Positions 51,871 through 59,693 of a DNA stretch of 64,000 nt are shown here, one piece after another (the stretch's first letter is position 1; each line of letters begins with the position of its first letter). The position numbers and the translations under genes are program-made. The stretch comes from Rhodocyclaceae bacterium (GTDB lineage: Bacteria > Pseudomonadota > Gammaproteobacteria > Burkholderiales > Rhodocyclaceae). The notes under the pieces are model-generated. The model was not told the DNA's origin. It saw only the letters and a list, made by a program, of their open reading frames with translations, and did no database searches. The stretch covers positions 1 through 64,000 of the forward strand of contig JAGRGD010000162.1 in the NCBI GenBank assembly GCA_020445665.1. Direction: 5' to 3'.

Positions 51871-51938
51871 AAAAATCCTGTGGATTCCCGGGCTTCGAAA
51901 TCGTGCCGGTTCCCATTCCCGACTCTGAAAGTGGTCTT

Positions 51939-51955
51939 CGAGTTTGAGAAACTCG
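51939..51955. promoter_or_regulatory. Inverted repeat, possible enhancer site for a sigma-54 activator
   Basis: CGAGTTT-GAG-AAACTCG is a perfect 7-base dyad centred about 153 bases upstream of the predicted start of the tetrahaem gene, a normal distance for an NtrC-like enhancer. It also lies just after the stop codon of the NHL lipoprotein gene, so a terminator is the alternative; no T-run follows it on that strand. Confidence 0.35.
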
Positions 51956-51961
51956 GAGGCG

Positions 51962-53149
51962 TCACTTCGCGGCCGTATCGAGCGGCGCGTCGGTGTAGCC
52001 TTCGCCTTCCTTCAGGGCCGCGGGACGGAAGACGTCGATCTTGCGGAACCACTGGTCGACGAAGTAGACGCGGCCATCCAGATCAATGGCAATCCCGGAG
52101 GGCAGCATGTAGCGCCCCGGGCCGGGTGAATCGGAACGTTGCCCGATGAACATCAGGAGTTCGCCTTCCGGGTTGAAGATCTGGAAGTTGCCGAAGGCGG
52201 TATCGACGACATAAACGTTGCCGTCCGGGTCGACGGCGACCTCTTTGGGACGGGAGAAGTTGCCAAGCTGACGTCCGGCTGCTCCGAAGCTGTCGATAAA
52301 CTGACCGCCGTTGTCGAAGATCTGGACCCGGAAGTTGCCACCATCAACGACGTAGAGTTTGCCATCCTTTCCGATTGCAAGATCCCGCGGAAGGTTGAAC
52401 TCGCCCGGGCCGTTGCCGCGCTTTCCGATGTCCTGGCGAAGCTCACCCGTCATCGAGTCGAACACCCGGACGCGATGGTTCTGTGACGAGACGCCGCCGA
52501 TGTCCACAACGTAGAGCAGGCTGCCGTCTGCAGACACGGTGACACTGGCGAGCCTGTCAAACATGTCGTCGCCCTTGATCGCCCGGAGGTGATTGCCATC
52601 CCGGTCATAGATCTGGATCGTGCGGGTCGAGGCGTCTGCCACGTAGACATTGCCCGCTTCATCGGTGTCGATACCAATCGGTTTTGCCAGCTGTCCCGGA
52701 TCTTCTTCGCCGATCGTGAAGTATCGGCCCTCGGGAATGTCGAAGACCTTGACCTGCCGCTCGGCTGTGTCCGTCACGAAGAGTCGCCCTCGATTGACGG
52801 CGATGCCATAGGGCTTCGACATGAAGAAGCCGGCCCGCGACTCACCCGTCAGCGCGCGACGCCAGGCATCGTCTTCATTGTCGGCGATGACGTCCGCCGA
52901 ACTCATGATGGTGCGCTCGAAATAGAAGCGGGGCTGGTCGGGCGGGGCAGGATAGACCAGCGGGCCCAGGTCGCGCTCGCTCGATGCCTGTGGCTTGATC
53001 TCTGCGCATCCTGCGACGACCAGTGCAAGCACGGCTGCGCAGGCTGCAAGACCGGCGGACAGGCGGGCGGAGGCGGTGGTGCGGCGCGGGGTGGTGGCGT
53101 GGAAGGAACCGATGGCCGGACGTGCGGCGGAAGGCGAAGGGAAGTTCAT
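51962..53149 (-). CDS. NHL-repeat six-bladed propeller lipoprotein
   Basis: A 395-residue lipoprotein with a long N-region, then AVLALVVAGC at the lipobox. Six NHL blades follow (KPYGIAVNRGRLFVTDTAER, KPIGIDTDEAGNVYVADAST, LPRDLAIGKDGKLYVVDGGN, RPKEVAVDPDGNVYVVDTAF, LPSGIAIDLDGRVYFVDQWF). The region before the blades, LVYPAPPDQPRFYFERTI, resembles the start of the paralogue at 41848. The start at ATG 53149 is a choice; ATG 53170 overlaps the upstream gene. Probably tethered to the outer membrane; its partner may be the tetrahaem cytochromes on either side. Confidence 0.87.
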   Translation of the reverse strand: MNFPSPSAARPAIGSFHATTPRRTTASARLSAGLAACAAVLALVVAGCAEIKPQASSERDLGPLVYPAPPDQPRFYFERTIMSSADVIADNEDDAWRRALTGESRAGFFMSKPYGIAVNRGRLFVTDTAERQVKVFDIPEGRYFTIGEEDPGQLAKPIGIDTDEAGNVYVADASTRTIQIYDRDGNHLRAIKGDDMFDRLASVTVSADGSLLYVVDIGGVSSQNHRVRVFDSMTGELRQDIGKRGNGPGEFNLPRDLAIGKDGKLYVVDGGNFRVQIFDNGGQFIDSFGAAGRQLGNFSRPKEVAVDPDGNVYVVDTAFGNFQIFNPEGELLMFIGQRSDSPGPGRYMLPSGIAIDLDGRVYFVDQWFRKIDVFRPAALKEGEGYTDAPLDTAAK

Positions 53150-53159
53150 GGCTTGAGGA

Positions 53160-53894
53160 TCATTTGACATGGCAGGTTTGACAGAGAATGCCATTGGCAG
53201 GCGAAACCCGCAGGAACAGGGCTTCGCTGGAGTGCGGATTGTGGCAGCTTGCGCATTCGATGAACGGGATCTCGCTGCCGTCATTCCTGTCAAGGCGTAC
53301 GAACAGCGGGAGGTCGGAGCGACCGCGACGCTCCTTGTTGGCTTCCTGCGAGGCCCACCAGACCGGACGGTTGTCAATCAGCGCGCGCTGTGCCGGTCGA
53401 AATTCGCTCGCGACGATCACCCGCGCTTCGTGCATCGGCGCACCGCTTGCACGCGCCGCCGCCACAGCCTGCTTGCGAATCTCCTGGCTGCCGGCGCCCC
53501 GGTACGGAACACCGAAGGGATGATCGTAGATCTGCCGGTTGATCGAGAAGGCCTGGGCCGAGTCGTGACAGGAGAGGCAGGCGATGGATTGTGAGCCAAC
53601 GGCCGTATTGCCGGCTGTACCCATGCGTCCGATGTCGTCGAAGATCGAGAACGAAAACCCGCTTCCGAGATTGGACTGCCAAAGGGGCTGATCCGCCGGC
53701 GCGCCGAGCGTCAGGCGCGGGGTGTGGCAGAAGACGCAGATCTGGCCGGCCTCGTTGGCCTGCAGGTCGACGCGTCCGGAGAGATTGTGTTTCGTGCCTC
53801 GCAGATCCTGCGGATGTGCGGCCGCCGAAACCGCAACGCATGCAAGTGCAACGGCCAGTCTCAGCAGGGTGGGGAGCTTGTGAGGCATTGCCAT
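53160..53894 (-). CDS. Tetrahaem cytochrome, second OmcE-like paralogue
   Basis: A 244-residue exported protein with signal peptide (ending AAAHP) and haem motifs at residues 53, 106, 214 and 238. Landmarks GTKHNLSG, CVFCHTPR, PLWQSN, CLSCHDS, DHPFG, CASCHNPH and FLR match 50886-51725, though the middle loop differs. It also ends with CxxCH a few residues from the C-terminus. ATG 53894 was chosen; ATG 53888 is possible. It is followed 10 bases later by the NHL lipoprotein gene. Confidence 0.85.
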   Translation of the reverse strand: MAMPHKLPTLLRLAVALACVAVSAAAHPQDLRGTKHNLSGRVDLQANEAGQICVFCHTPRLTLGAPADQPLWQSNLGSGFSFSIFDDIGRMGTAGNTAVGSQSIACLSCHDSAQAFSINRQIYDHPFGVPYRGAGSQEIRKQAVAAARASGAPMHEARVIVASEFRPAQRALIDNRPVWWASQEANKERRGRSDLPLFVRLDRNDGSEIPFIECASCHNPHSSEALFLRVSPANGILCQTCHVK

Positions 53895-53952
53895 GCGATG
53901 CGTCAATCGGTCTCGTTGAATTCTGGTCGTGGCTATCAATTAATGGAAACCC

Positions 53953-53970
53953 CTTCCCATGCTTGGGAAG
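53953..53970. repeat. Perfect dyad upstream of the tetrahaem/NHL operon
   Basis: CTTCCCA-TGCT-TGGGAAG has 7-base arms and lies 59 bases before ATG 53894. It overlaps a minus-strand sequence with GG-N10-GC spacing (CGGCAC...AAGCA). Operator, hairpin or chance cannot be told apart. Confidence 0.4.
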
Positions 53971-53994
53971 TGCCGTCGTGCTCCCTCCAACAAC

Positions 53995-54012
53995 GACCCC
54001 GCGGGCGGGGTC
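53995..54012. repeat. GC-rich stem-loop in the divergent region
   Basis: GACCCCG-CGGG-CGGGGTC forms a 7-base stem. No T-run follows on either strand, so it is not a typical intrinsic terminator. Confidence 0.4.
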
Positions 54013-54120
54013 TTGAGCATGATGCACTGCGGCGCCGATTCCGGTCCTGCTGCCTGCACTGGCGCGCCGTCCTCGAATTTGCGGCACTGCGAGGTCCCGA
54101 CTATCCTGCGCCCTGCGGCG

Positions 54121-54150
54121 TTGGCTGCGTTTAGCGCGAATCGCTTATAA
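54121..54150 (+). promoter_or_regulatory. Sigma-70-like promoter for the dihaem/trihaem operon
   Basis: TTGGCT at 54121-54126 and TTATAA at 54145-54150 are 18 bases apart. Transcription would start near 54157, leaving a 75-base leader before the GTG at 54232. Confidence 0.4.
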
Positions 54151-54231
54151 GCAACCCACATGCCACGGTGGGCGGGGAGGCTTCCGGTTCGGTTCTTGCA
54201 TTGGCACCCCATCTTTAATGGAGAGTTTGAC

Positions 54232-55047
54232 GTGCGCCAAATGAATGACCTCAGGTTGTCCCGTATTGTCGCTGCCGTGATGGCCCTGTCGGGTGCATGC
54301 GCCTTGAGTCCTGCGCTGGCGGAGGACCAGAGCATCAATCCTGCGCTGCTCTACCACAACTACTGCTCGGTCTGTCACGGCGATCGTGGGGATGGCAATT
54401 CTCGCGCCAAGAACAGCCTCATTCCGCCGCCAAAGGACTTCACGACCGGGTCGCTGCCACGCGACTACATGATCCAGGTCGTGGCGGACGGCAAGCCGGG
54501 GACGGCCATGGTCGGCTGGAAGACGCAGCTGAATGGGAATGAGGTGGCTGCGGTGGTCGACTACGTCATCGACACCTTCATGTCTGGCAAGACATTTTCC
54601 GTCGAGCCGGAGGGTCTGTCCGGAATTTCGGCTCATGGTGGGCGTGAGCAGGATGGGGGCAAGGACAAGCCGGCGGCGCCTGCCGGCAAGTCTGCGCCGA
54701 GTTCTGCCGTGGACATGGGGGCTCCCTTCCCGGCGGGCCTGGTTGGCGACGCAGAGAAAGGGCGCACGTTCTACATGGGGAACTGCGCGACCTGTCACGG
54801 CGAGAAGGGTGATGGCAACGGGCCGCGGGCCTACTTCATCAATCCTGTGCCGCGCGACTTCCTGCTGGAAGGCTCCCGGATGGTTTACAACCGCCCGACG
54901 CTGTACAAGGCGATCTCGAAGGGAAGCCTCGGCACCGAGATGCCCGCGTGGGACAAGGTCCTGACCCCGCAGCAAATGGCCGACGTGGGTGAGTTCGTGT
55001 TCCAGGAATTCATCCGTCAGGGCACCCAGACCGCCAGCGGCAAGTAA
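54232..55047 (+). CDS. Dihaem cytochrome c with two class I domains
   Basis: A 271-residue periplasmic protein: signal peptide (ending PALA), a first domain with CSVCHGDRGDG and a second with CATCHGEKGDG near residue 183, joined by a charged and Ala/Pro-rich linker. Distal methionines are likely in TAMVGW and EMPAW. GTG 54232 was preferred over ATG 54241 because GGAGAG ends six bases before it. The stop overlaps the next ATG (TAATG), coupling the two genes. Probably a periplasmic carrier feeding the conduit. Confidence 0.88.
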   Translation: MRQMNDLRLSRIVAAVMALSGACALSPALAEDQSINPALLYHNYCSVCHGDRGDGNSRAKNSLIPPPKDFTTGSLPRDYMIQVVADGKPGTAMVGWKTQLNGNEVAAVVDYVIDTFMSGKTFSVEPEGLSGISAHGGREQDGGKDKPAAPAGKSAPSSAVDMGAPFPAGLVGDAEKGRTFYMGNCATCHGEKGDGNGPRAYFINPVPRDFLLEGSRMVYNRPTLYKAISKGSLGTEMPAWDKVLTPQQMADVGEFVFQEFIRQGTQTASGK

Positions 55048-56084
55048 TGACGCGAACGATGTCTGGTTTGCGGGCCAGCCTGCTGGTGCCCGTGGCTGCG
55101 CTTGTGCCGTGGATTTCTTCTGCGGCCGACAGTAGCGCCGCGAGCAAGGTCAGTGATGTGGCCGGCTTCGCTGAGCGCCACGAGCAGGGACGGGCGATCT
55201 ACAACTTCCGCTGCTATTTCTGTCACGGCTATTCGGGCGACGCCAGGACACTGGCCGCCACCTACCTGTCGCCGCCTCCGCGTGACTTCGTGGCCTTGCC
55301 TCCGGATGGCCTCAAACGGGAGTCGATGCTCGATGCGGTGACCAAGGGGCGGCCCGGTACGGCGATGAAGGGATTCGAAGGCATTCTCGATGCCGACGAA
55401 ATCGCGCTCGTGGTGGATTTCGTCCGCACCGAGTTCATGGAGCGCAAAGCGGCGAATACGCACTACCACACCGTTGAGAATGGCTGGCCGAATCACGACC
55501 GGAACAGAATTGCCTTTCCGTTCGCCACTGGCGAGATTCCACTGGACCGTCCGTGGAGCGAGCTGACAGACGAGCAGCGGCGTGGCAAGCGTTTGTTCCT
55601 CGCGTCATGCATTACCTGTCATGACCATGCCAGGACCCTGGATCCCGGCGTCGTGTGGGAGGGGCGTCCGGTCTCCTACCCGCGCAATCAGCACGAGCCA
55701 GGTGTTCCGGCCCGCGCACCGACCCAGGACGAGGCCCTGGCCAGTGCCAGCCCCTACCTGCTCCATGACGTGATTCCGAAGATCGAGGGATTGACGGCCC
55801 AGGAGCGGGAGGGCGAGCACCTGTTCCAGAAGAACTGTGCCTTTTGCCATGCCGCGGACGGGACTGGCAAGAACTGGATCGGCAGCTTCATGGAGCCGCA
55901 TCCACGCAATCTGACCGACCCCGATTTCATGTCGGAAATGACCCGCAGCAGGCTGGCCCATACGATTCGCGAAGGCTTGCCGAATACCTCAATGCCGGCG
56001 TGGAAGCATGTGCTTGACGCCGATCAGGTCGAGGCCATCGTGTCTTACGTGGGCAAGGCCTTTCATCCCCTGAAAGGCGAATAG
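55047..56084 (+). CDS. Trihaem cytochrome c with class I-type domains
   Basis: A 345-residue exported protein with three haem motifs: CYFCHGYSGD in an N-terminal domain like that of the upstream gene (RDFVALPPDGL parallels KDFTTGSLPRD), CITCHDHA in the middle, and CAFCHAADGTG in a C-terminal domain with distal Met in SMPAWKH. Mono-domain fusions of this type act as electron relays or as peroxidase-like subunits; the middle segment YPRNQHEPGV is unusual. It converges on the DUF5666 gene with no evident terminator between. Confidence 0.85.
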   Translation: MTRTMSGLRASLLVPVAALVPWISSAADSSAASKVSDVAGFAERHEQGRAIYNFRCYFCHGYSGDARTLAATYLSPPPRDFVALPPDGLKRESMLDAVTKGRPGTAMKGFEGILDADEIALVVDFVRTEFMERKAANTHYHTVENGWPNHDRNRIAFPFATGEIPLDRPWSELTDEQRRGKRLFLASCITCHDHARTLDPGVVWEGRPVSYPRNQHEPGVPARAPTQDEALASASPYLLHDVIPKIEGLTAQEREGEHLFQKNCAFCHAADGTGKNWIGSFMEPHPRNLTDPDFMSEMTRSRLAHTIREGLPNTSMPAWKHVLDADQVEAIVSYVGKAFHPLKGE

Positions 56085-56154
56085 GGCTGCTCGCTGTTCG
56101 TGGCGGCCGCGCCGTCGGTGCAGCCGCGCGAAAGCGATCCGGGGTGGCGCGCGT

Positions 56155-58260
56155 TCACCCCTTGCCCGAATTGTCGGGCTTCTCGATGCGCTCGATGTCT
56201 TCGGGTTCGTCGATACGTTCCACGCGCTCGATCCGCTCGATCTCTTCCGGTTCGTCGATGCGCTCGACCCGCTCGACCTTCTCGGGCTCCTCGATGCGCT
56301 CGACTCGCTCGACCTTCTCGGGCTCCTCGATGCGCTCGACCCGCTCGACCTTCTCGGGCTCCTCGATGCGCTCGACCCGCTCGACCTTCTCGGGCTCTTC
56401 GATGCGCTCGACCCGCTCGACCTTCTCGGGCTCCTCAATGCGCTCGACCCGTTCGACCTTCTCGGGCTCCTCGATGCGTTCGATACGCTCGAGTCGGTCA
56501 ATCCGCTCCGTCCGGCGATCCCGTCCTTCGGATCGCGCGTCGCCGCCTCGAGACCGATGCTCCGTGCGCTCGACCCGGTTTCCATCTTCATCAAAGCGCT
56601 CGATCCGTTCGCGCCGCTCGGTCCGACCGCCGCGCGATTCCTCCCGAATCCGTTCCCGGGTTTCGCGCCCGGCGTCATCACGCTGGCGCGTGTCGCGCTC
56701 GAAACGTTCTCGCGGTTCGCCGTTGCTGTCGGTACTGCTCTCGTAGCGCTCGGTGGTTTCTCCGCTGTCGCTGCGCTCGTATGACTTGGCCTCGATCTCG
56801 ACTTCGCCGGATTCCGTATCGACCCGGGTCTCCACGCGACTCTCGGTCTCGACGCCGTCTTCACTGCGGGTCTCGATGCGGCTGCTCGATTGCTGGCCGG
56901 AATCCTCAGCCTCCCACCGCTCGGATGTCTCGCCGCCGATGGTCTCCCCCCGTCTGCGCTGCCGCTCATGGCGGGTCCGGCCATCCGTGCGTGCATCGAT
57001 GTCTCTCACGAACTGGATCCGTTCAGCGCGTACCAGGCCGCTGGCCGTGCGTGCCCCGGTGATCCGGATGCGTTCGCCGGTTCGCAGATCGCTATTGACG
57101 CCACCAGCGAATGCCGCTTCGCGCGGTACCGTTACGTCGAGGGCCTCCAGGCGGATTGTCGTGACATCCCTTGACAGAACGATGCCTTCGACGATCGTCC
57201 GGTCGCTGGCATCGATGGTCCGACGGACCGGATCCGGACGTACTTCGTTGGCGCGCAGGGCGTTCCCGGTCCATTGGCCACGGACGAGCGCCGGCTTCTG
57301 GCCCTCGAGCCGACCGGCAACAGGTACCCCGGCCACTCGACGTGCACCATCGACCGGTCCCGCAACGCTGGCGTCCTTGAGCTCGGGCGCCAGCGCGATC
57401 CGCGAAGCGATGAGGCTGCCGTCCGGGCTGCGAAGGCCGCTGACGCGAACCTTGTCGCCGGTTGCCAGCGATTCGGGTCTGCGCGCGCCTGCCACCTGCA
57501 CCGTCTGACCCATCACCTCGATGCGGTTCGGTCCAAGGATGGCGGTGACCGGACCTTCGTAGGCATTGACGATCGAGATGCTGCGTGCTTCGAGACCGCG
57601 TGCCGAATGACCCGCCTGGATCGCAACAACCTGGCCGACCGCAAGGTTCGCGATGGTCGCCGTCTCGGCGTTCATGTCCACCGGTGTCTCTGCTTCGAAG
57701 TGGACTTCCACCCCATTGACGCAGATCGACGCGAAGCCCGTGATGGTGCCGATGATGCCAGTGCCGCCCATGCCACCGGCCACGGGCGCACCCGTTCCAC
57801 CGATCCCGCTGGCCGCGGCGCCGGTTCCGCCGACGCCACTGGCGGGCGCGCCGGTACCTCCGATGCCGCTGCCGGCCAGCGGCGCACCGGTGCCGCCGAT
57901 GCCGCTGGCCGGTGACCCCGTACCGCCAATTCCGCTGCCGGCTACCGGGGCGCCCGTGCCGCCGATGCCGCCATTGGCCAGGGGCGCACCGGTTCCGCCG
58001 AGGCCGCCAGCGGGACTGCCTGTTCCGCCGATGCCGCTCGCCGCGGGCGCTCCGGTACCACCAATGCCGCTCGCGGGTGCGCCAGAGCCGCCCAGGCCCC
58101 CGTGCCGCGCGGGTGCGCCGGTGCCACCGATGCCACCCTCGTGGGCCGGTGCGCCAGAGCCCCCCAGACCCCCCGGTTCCACGCATGCCGGCGCCGCCGC
58201 GCTGCCGAGGGGCAGGCCAAGCGCTGTGACGAGGGTCAGAAGTCGGTATCGGAAGCGCAT
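56155..58260 (-). CDS. Exported repeat-rich DUF5666 protein
   Basis: A 701-residue protein with signal peptide (ending SAAAP). Residues about 25-160 are Gly-rich GIGGTGAP-type repeats; about 160-420 hold DUF5666-like beta domains (GFASICVNGVEVHFEAETP, VTAILGPNRIEVMGQTV); about 420-600 are charged; and the C-terminus has a 12-residue repeat EEPEKVERVERI, six near-identical copies plus variants. Such a layout suits a surface or secreted structural protein. It lies 7 bases after the DUF6502 gene. Function unknown. Confidence 0.8.
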   Translation of the reverse strand: MRFRYRLLTLVTALGLPLGSAAAPACVEPGGLGGSGAPAHEGGIGGTGAPARHGGLGGSGAPASGIGGTGAPAASGIGGTGSPAGGLGGTGAPLANGGIGGTGAPVAGSGIGGTGSPASGIGGTGAPLAGSGIGGTGAPASGVGGTGAAASGIGGTGAPVAGGMGGTGIIGTITGFASICVNGVEVHFEAETPVDMNAETATIANLAVGQVVAIQAGHSARGLEARSISIVNAYEGPVTAILGPNRIEVMGQTVQVAGARRPESLATGDKVRVSGLRSPDGSLIASRIALAPELKDASVAGPVDGARRVAGVPVAGRLEGQKPALVRGQWTGNALRANEVRPDPVRRTIDASDRTIVEGIVLSRDVTTIRLEALDVTVPREAAFAGGVNSDLRTGERIRITGARTASGLVRAERIQFVRDIDARTDGRTRHERQRRRGETIGGETSERWEAEDSGQQSSSRIETRSEDGVETESRVETRVDTESGEVEIEAKSYERSDSGETTERYESSTDSNGEPRERFERDTRQRDDAGRETRERIREESRGGRTERRERIERFDEDGNRVERTEHRSRGGDARSEGRDRRTERIDRLERIERIEEPEKVERVERIEEPEKVERVERIEEPEKVERVERIEEPEKVERVERIEEPEKVERVERIEEPEKVERVERIDEPEEIERIERVERIDEPEDIERIEKPDNSGKG
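56180..56500. repeat. 36-base tandem repeat inside the DUF5666 gene
   Basis: About eight units, six nearly identical, each encoding EEPEKVERVERI on the minus strand (DNA core CTCGACCCGCTCGACCTTCT on the plus strand). The near-identity points to recent expansion and possible length variation between strains. Confidence 0.9.
57740..58180. repeat. Gly-rich GIGGTGAP repeats inside the DUF5666 gene
   Basis: Imperfect units of 8 to 13 codons (GIGGTGAP, GLGGSGAP, SGIGGTGS) repeat across the N-terminal quarter of the protein. Codon changes show they are older than the C-terminal repeat. Confidence 0.8.
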
Positions 58261-58267
58261 GGTCCAG

Positions 58268-59107
58268 TCAGCCGGGCAGGGTGTCCTGGCTGTCGTCCGA
58301 GGCTTCGGAATAGAAGAACAGGCCGACCGTGATGCGCTGCATCGCTTCTTCGCTGGTAGCGTCCTTGCGCTCGAAGTCGGCGGCCTGCTGGTTGAGCCCA
58401 AGGAGCAATTCCATGCCCTTGCGGGAGGTTTGCTCGCGCAACTGAACAACGCTCGCCGCTGAGAGCGCATCGTAGTGCACGCTTCGCTCGAAGAATGCCG
58501 GGCCGTCGGACGTCAGGTTGTGCACGGCGGCGCAAGCGTGGTCGTGCACGTTGTGGGCGAAGTACGCGGCCTTTTCGTCGAAGCCTCCGCGCGGCACGAA
58601 AGCATTCACGCACAGATGGACGCAGTCATCGTCGTCAAGCCGGGCAACGCCGATGCGAAGCCATTCGTCGAGGACCACGCGAGCGCGGATATCCTTGCTG
58701 ACGCAGGCAACGAGATGCTCGAAGGACAGGTCACCGCCGGCACTGGCGAGTCGTGCGAGCGGGATCGGCGTACCGTCGGGGCGACAGAACGGCGTCTGGC
58801 TCATCCAGGTACTGACCAGCTGCGCACCCAGGGAAATGGCCTCGGGGAGGTCCGTTCCGGCGTCGCGCGCCTCGTGCCTCAGGCGCCGGACGTCCTTCCG
58901 ATGCACGCCGGTCAACAGGCTGATCCGGCTGTCGGACTGGGGTTTGCCATCGATCTTGAACTCAGCGTCAGCGATCTCGACGAAGATGCCCTTCAACATG
59001 TCGGCGAAGTAGGTGTAGGTGACACCCTTGCGAAGCATGAGTCGGACCATGGGGCGCATCACGCGTCTCAGGGCAGCGATCAGAGAGGGAGGTGGTGCTA
59101 ACTGCAT
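58268..59107 (-). CDS. DUF6502 family protein
   Basis: A 279-residue cytoplasmic protein. The N-terminus LMLRKGVTYTYFADMLKGIF and the helix-turn-helix-like SRISLLTGVHRKDVRRLRHE are typical of DUF6502 and suggest DNA binding. No enzyme motif is visible. It precedes the DUF5666 gene and may regulate it; that is inference from position. Confidence 0.8.
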   Translation of the reverse strand: MQLAPPPSLIAALRRVMRPMVRLMLRKGVTYTYFADMLKGIFVEIADAEFKIDGKPQSDSRISLLTGVHRKDVRRLRHEARDAGTDLPEAISLGAQLVSTWMSQTPFCRPDGTPIPLARLASAGGDLSFEHLVACVSKDIRARVVLDEWLRIGVARLDDDDCVHLCVNAFVPRGGFDEKAAYFAHNVHDHACAAVHNLTSDGPAFFERSVHYDALSAASVVQLREQTSRKGMELLLGLNQQAADFERKDATSEEAMQRITVGLFFYSEASDDSQDTLPG

Positions 59108-59220
59108 GCGCGTCGTCCGGGGGCCGCTTTCATCCAGTGTAATTCGCTGTGGGAAATTTTTCCATCAATCGTCGCCCGACTGCGGAAAATGCCACGATTG
59201 TGGATCGGTTCCGTGCGGCT

Positions 59221-59607
59221 TCAGCCGGGCAGGCCGAACGGCGCCTTCGTCAAGGCGCTAGCGACGATCAGCGCGAAGCAGGCACAGGCGAGCAGCAGGG
59301 CGATGGCCCGCGCCTGAGGGGAGCGGCGGGGCGAGAGTGCCTGGGTGCCCAGGCCGATATACAGCAGCAGCAGAGCGATTTTCGCGTGAAGCCAGCCCGC
59401 TTCGGCAAAGCCGCCGGACCACTGGAAGACCATGGAGACCGCAGTGACGAGGAGCAGGGTGTCTATCGCGTGGGGCAGCACCCGAGCGGCGCGCCACCGC
59501 CTGAGCAGGAGCGGGTGGCGCAGGGCAACCGCCGCGCGGGCCAGGAAGCCTGCGCCGCTCAGTACTGCGCAGGTGATATGAACCGACTTGAGCAGGGCGT
59601 AGTCCAT
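59221..59607 (-). CDS. SirB2-family small membrane protein
   Basis: A 128-residue protein with four helices and the family opening DYALLKSVHITCAVLSGAGF, then HAIDTLLLVTAVSM. SirB2 proteins have no settled function. ATG 59607 matches the family start. It is divergent from the Crp/Fnr gene at 59694. Confidence 0.85.
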   Translation of the reverse strand: MDYALLKSVHITCAVLSGAGFLARAAVALRHPLLLRRWRAARVLPHAIDTLLLVTAVSMVFQWSGGFAEAGWLHAKIALLLLYIGLGTQALSPRRSPQARAIALLLACACFALIVASALTKAPFGLPG

Positions 59608-59693
59608 GAACGAAAATCGCGTGTCGAAACCAAAAAAACGAGAGGGGGACGTCGCGTCGCTTACCCGACGAAGCCGTGCCCCGAGGTCAGAGC

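Larger units (their letters stand above)
53895..54231. other. Divergent regulatory region between two cytochrome operons
   Basis: This 337-base region has no gene. It holds the hairpins at 53953-53970 and 53995-54012, a sigma-70-like promoter for the plus strand (54121-54150), and a weak sigma-54-like pattern for the minus strand that overlaps the first hairpin (53960-53976). Confidence 0.55.

Noticed and set aside
53960..53976. Sigma-54 promoter before the tetrahaem gene at 53894
   Set aside because: The GG-N10-GC spacing is right, but the -24 and -12 hexamers have four mismatches and the site overlaps a hairpin; kept only as a note.
54202..54218. Sigma-54 promoter before the dihaem cytochrome gene
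   Set aside because: TGGCAC is present but CTTTA stands where TTGC is needed, and transcription would start almost at the GTG.
56180..56500. Possible CRISPR array
   Set aside because: Units of 36 bases are directly contiguous with no unique spacers and translate in frame as protein repeats.
56144..56746. Plus-strand open frame with SMRSTRSTFSG repeats
   Set aside because: It is the antisense image of the EEPEKVERVERI repeat in the DUF5666 gene; repeats of 36 bases stay open in several frames.
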